Shown one piece after another: positions 60,961 to 64,000 of a stretch of 64,000 nt of DNA (positions within the stretch are counted from its first letter, which is position 1; each line of letters opens with the position of its first letter). The stretch lies in the NCBI RefSeq assembly GCF_002994745.2, contig NC_037092.1, positions 4,454,501-4,518,500 of the forward strand, read 5' to 3'. The notes under the pieces are model-generated. The model had not been told where the DNA came from, did no database searches, and saw nothing but the letters and a program-made list of their open reading frames with translations. This stretch comes from Rosa chinensis. Its lineage: Eukaryota > Streptophyta > Magnoliopsida > Rosales > Rosaceae. The position numbers and the translations under genes were made by a program.

Positions 60961-62689
60961 ATTAACGGGTAGCTCGATGGTGATGTCCTAAGGCATGAGC
61001 TTGACCGTTGCTAATTATGCTGGGCTGCATGTATAAGTCCCCGAAGTCCCCAGTCAAGGATGGTGTTCTTGCGGGTTAATACAAAAGCGTAGCTTTGTGC
61101 CGTAAATCAAGCATAATTAGTGCGAGTGCGTCGTCCATCTAGAATTGGTCGGAGCGAAATCTTTTGTCCTTTCGGGTGGGCCCTTGCTAGGCCCTGCGAG
61201 GAGTCCCCCACTCCTGGCTATAGACATCCGGATGGTTGGAAAATTATTTGATGAGGAGAGCTGTGTTGAAGCAGTGGGTGTTAGGTAGCGAACTTAATCT
61301 TTGGTACCCAAGCGTCGGGGTTAACTGTCGGATCAATGGCTGCCGTGGGCTGTGTTAACTAGTCCCTTTACTATTTCTCGGAGGAGAAACTTGACTGCAA
61401 TGCCGCGTAGCGGTCATTGTCATTATGAGGCGTTGCCTTACCGCTTGGCGGTTGGTCTGAATGAAAAATGATAAACACATAGAGCAAGTAATAATATTTT
61501 GTTCGAGTGTCCCATGTTTATTTAATTTTGCAATTAAATAGAAGCGTGGCATGTGCAGCATGTACTTGTAGTGTGGATGCTAATAACATTTTGTAGGCAT
61601 GCTTAAGGGTCATGGAGACATGTAGGCTTGTACTATATTTTGTGATTATATATGCAAGCAGCCGATAGAAGTATGTGATCATGCATGGCTCTTCCTATGT
61701 GTAGGGCATCGACACATGTGTGTTGCATGTGCACAGACAAAGTATTAAAGTGCTTCATGCTATTTGAGAGGAATTTGTCATGGCATAGATGCATGAGATA
61801 AAGATGATTATGAGTATTGCATGGCAACAAGTAATCCATTATATGTTCATGCACAGGTCTGTCATTTAGCATTAATTGGATAGCCACTGGATATAAATAT
61901 ATGCATCAGCTATGTGTGGTTACTAGTTATGAGATCAATTAATTAAGTTGTAGAGGTAATGGCATGCTGACAACTTTGTGCGTATAGCCTAGGTAAACCA
62001 CGTGAGGCTACAGCAATTGATGGTGGATCTCGATAATAGTAAAAGAAAATGTGTTGTGCCTGATGACTGACGACACGCACTGAGTAGGCACGTGGTGTCC
62101 ATATATCCACATGCAAATAAACTAAGAGGCAAAAAGCAAACTAGTTTATGATATTGCCTATACGTGGCCTTGCATTTGGAGCATAGCAGACCATGTGTTC
62201 CTAGATCATGACAAGTGCACTTTAGATAGGCCGCTTGTAAGGAAATAATGTGAGCATATATGGAACATGCTTTGACTTTTACAAAGCGGGGGGTAAAGTT
62301 AGAGGGAAACTTATCTCATTGCCCGAGGTAGTGTGTGGCTTCACTGGCTTATAGAATGTTGGAGCACCGAGTCGGTTCTTCGTGTCTGGGCGAGCAGCTA
62401 TATACTCAGATCGAACGATTGATGGGTGCCCAGAAAAGTAGCTTGATGATTTGGGTATCCAAGTGACTCGGTGTCCAAATCAGTTTTGGATTGTTGATGG
62501 TGTTGATACTTTTCGGCGGTAATCGCTGCCATTGAGATCCATCGAGCATCAAGTGATCGGTCTTAACTCAGATCGAGTGAAGACTCAGGTGTGGTGATGA
62601 GCTGATGATCATTGTCCAGCGGTGATGATGGAGTTGCCATGGTGCCCAGAGAAGTTCTGGGTGTGGAGAGAGTTGTCCAGCGGCGGTGG

Positions 62690-63330
62690 AGCTAGCGGGG
62701 CCTGGTAAGGGGAGTGGAGCTCAGCGGTGCCTGGCTAGCGGAGGCTCCTAGCAGTGCAGCGGAGACTGCTAGCGGTGTGCAGTCCGGCGGTGAATCCCAG
62801 CGGTAACTTTTGTCAGCAGTGCAGCTCGACGGTGAACTTCCAGCGGTGCAGCTCGGCAGTGAAGTTCAGCGGTGAACTTGCAGCAGTGCAGCTCGGCGGT
62901 GAAGTTATCCGGCGGTGAACTTAGTGGAGCATGGCCAGCGGAGGCAGGCTAGCGGAGATAGTCCGGCGGAGCGAAGCTCGGTGCTCGGCGGAGACCACCC
63001 AGCTGTGAAGCCCAGCGGAGGAGTTTGGCGGTGAAGCTCATCGGAGCTTTTTCCAGTCCAGCGGGAGCGAAGGTTGGGCGGCGGAGCTTGGGCAGCTGAT
63101 CCCTGGCCAGCGGTGTCTTGGCTGGCAGTAGCGGAGGCTTGCCAAGGAAGGTGCCCAGCGGTGAAGCCCAGTGTTGAAGTCCGGCGGAGCAGCTCGTGGG
63201 GGATGTTCAGCGGTGAAATCCAGCAGTGGAGACCAGCGGAACATGGCCGGTGTTACCGCTGACCGAGAGCGGCGGTGCCTCTGAAGAAGTTTGGCGGTGA
63301 AGACTAGCGGATGGCGTTGCAGTTGATGCC
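62690..63330. repeat. Degenerate GCGGTGAAG/GCGGAG repeat field
   Basis: Many short imperfect units of AGCTCGGCGGTGAA and AGCGGTGCAGCTC, with no fixed period. This is the GC-rich leader-side part of the element near the PBS. Confidence 0.8.
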
Positions 63331-63776
63331 CTTGACAGGCCGGGTGTACATGGAGCTGTGTAAGTGGCATCCTTTGTGATCGTTAATGGAGCTGAGCGGC
63401 AGAAGTTGCCGCTGATGAAGTTGATCGGAAAAGAGCCAGCGGTGATGGTAGTCTGCGGAGATGGTTAGTGATGACTGAAAAACGCCAAATTGGACCGCTG
63501 GGTGTCTAGAGCAAATTGGCAAAAAGTTTTTTTTTTGTTTGACCAACCTTGTTCGGCGTTGACCAGTTTTATGGTTGTTGACCGTTGGCTTTCCCTGTGG
63601 GCGTCGACCCTGAGTTGACCTGGATCTTTGCAAGCACCGAGCCCAAGTTTGAACTTTGATGCAAACTTGTGTTTTTTTTTTTTTGTTTTACCGCTAAGAT
63701 GGGTAGCGGAGGATGTAAGGCTTGATTGAGAATACAAGGCAAGGAAGGTTGAGTTCTAGCCTTCTTCTAGCGCCAA

Positions 63777-64000
63777 TGTTAACGTTAGTGATCTGTGGGA
63801 TCTCTAGTTAGCTTTAGAGAGAGAGAGAGTGACACCAGAGAAGTATAGTGGTTCATGTCCCGCCTTAGCGGGAGACTACGTCCACTTGAAAGCGTAACTA
63901 TGTGTGTTGGGCCTTGTGGCCCAAGTGGATTACATGAGTGTGTAATAGAGTGGTGTTTAAGTGGGAGGAGGCATTCCTTTTATAGGTGAAGGAAGCCATC
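63777..64000 (-). repeat. Right (5') LTR, truncated by the window
   Basis: It starts TGTTAACGTTAGTGATCTGT directly after the PBS-like sequence. Confidence 0.85.

Larger units (their letters stand above)
59320..64000 (-). mobile_element. Non-coding LTR retroelement (LARD-like), cut by the window end
   Basis: A direct repeat starting TGTTAACGTTAGTGATC occurs at 59320 and 63777 and continues to the window end, with the same order of GTGGTTCAT, CGCCTTAGCGGGAGACTACG and GCATTCCTTTTATAGG blocks. These are the two LTRs, 4457 bp apart. On the minus strand the right LTR is followed by TTGGCGCTAGAAGAAGG (63760-63776), a primer-binding-site-like sequence, so the element runs right to left. The internal part has no gag or pol and consists largely of minisatellites. 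The left LTR's inner end is not defined; a purine tract near 61200-61215 (minus strand GGAGTGGGGGACTCC) may be the polypurine tract. Confidence 0.8.

Noticed and set aside
60282..63400. CRISPR-like array
   Set aside because: Repeat units are contiguous or degenerate without unique spacers, and this is plant nuclear DNA.

Overview
This window looks like a repeat-rich intergenic or pericentric stretch of a dicot plant nuclear genome. It is AT-rich, with spliceosomal GT-AG introns, many (GA)n/(CT)n microsatellites, and plant families of Helitrons, MULEs, CACTA, hAT, Ty1-copia, SINE and non-coding LTR elements. A woody eudicot, perhaps Rosaceae, is a guess from the general look of the repeats and not a demonstrated assignment. 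No bacterial-style operons are present, and few genes look intact.

Layout. 1-3.1 kb: remnant of a minus-strand LTR retroelement, then a MULE-like inverted-repeat region. 3.5-17.3 kb: copy A of a segmental duplication whose copy B lies at 44.4-47.2 kb. Copy A was hit by a hAT MITE (3757-4552), a GC-rich MITE (4652-5026) and a 10.25 kb Helitron-type insertion (5441-15694) that itself carries a MULE inside a MULE, a CACTA element, an AP1/FUL-type MADS K-domain fragment and a 145-bp exon-intron unit present three times. 17.3-28.6 kb: mostly gene-free, with a MULE, a small Helitron, a histone H3 fragment, MITEs and a SINE with a perfect 15-bp target duplication. 28.6-33.1 kb: a decayed but structurally complete Ty1-copia element with a fold-back inside its reverse transcriptase region. 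33.3-38.1 kb: a hAT element with a transposase broken by a single stop codon. 38.8-40.0 kb: a MULE with a 10-bp target duplication.

40.2-58.9 kb is the gene-bearing part: a 129-codon ORF with seven-residue repeats; a SCAMP pseudogene whose 5' end is a copy of its own later exon; a long minus-strand katanin p80 (KTN80) pseudogene with at least six lesions and a 3.26 kb solo LTR in an intron; a NUP205 fragment; a small Helitron; and a two-exon gene for an 86-aa membrane-type protein. 59.3 kb to the window end is a non-coding LTR retroelement (LARD-like) full of minisatellites, cut by the window edge.

How it fits together: the sequence records repeated duplication and decay rather than a working pathway. 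Target duplications and the paralogous empty sites in copy B give exact boundaries and a relative order of insertion. I found no convincing new biochemical system. The most interesting items are the nested Helitron with captured exons, the self-copied 5' end of SCAMP, the RT fold-back, and two small ORFs that may be real genes.
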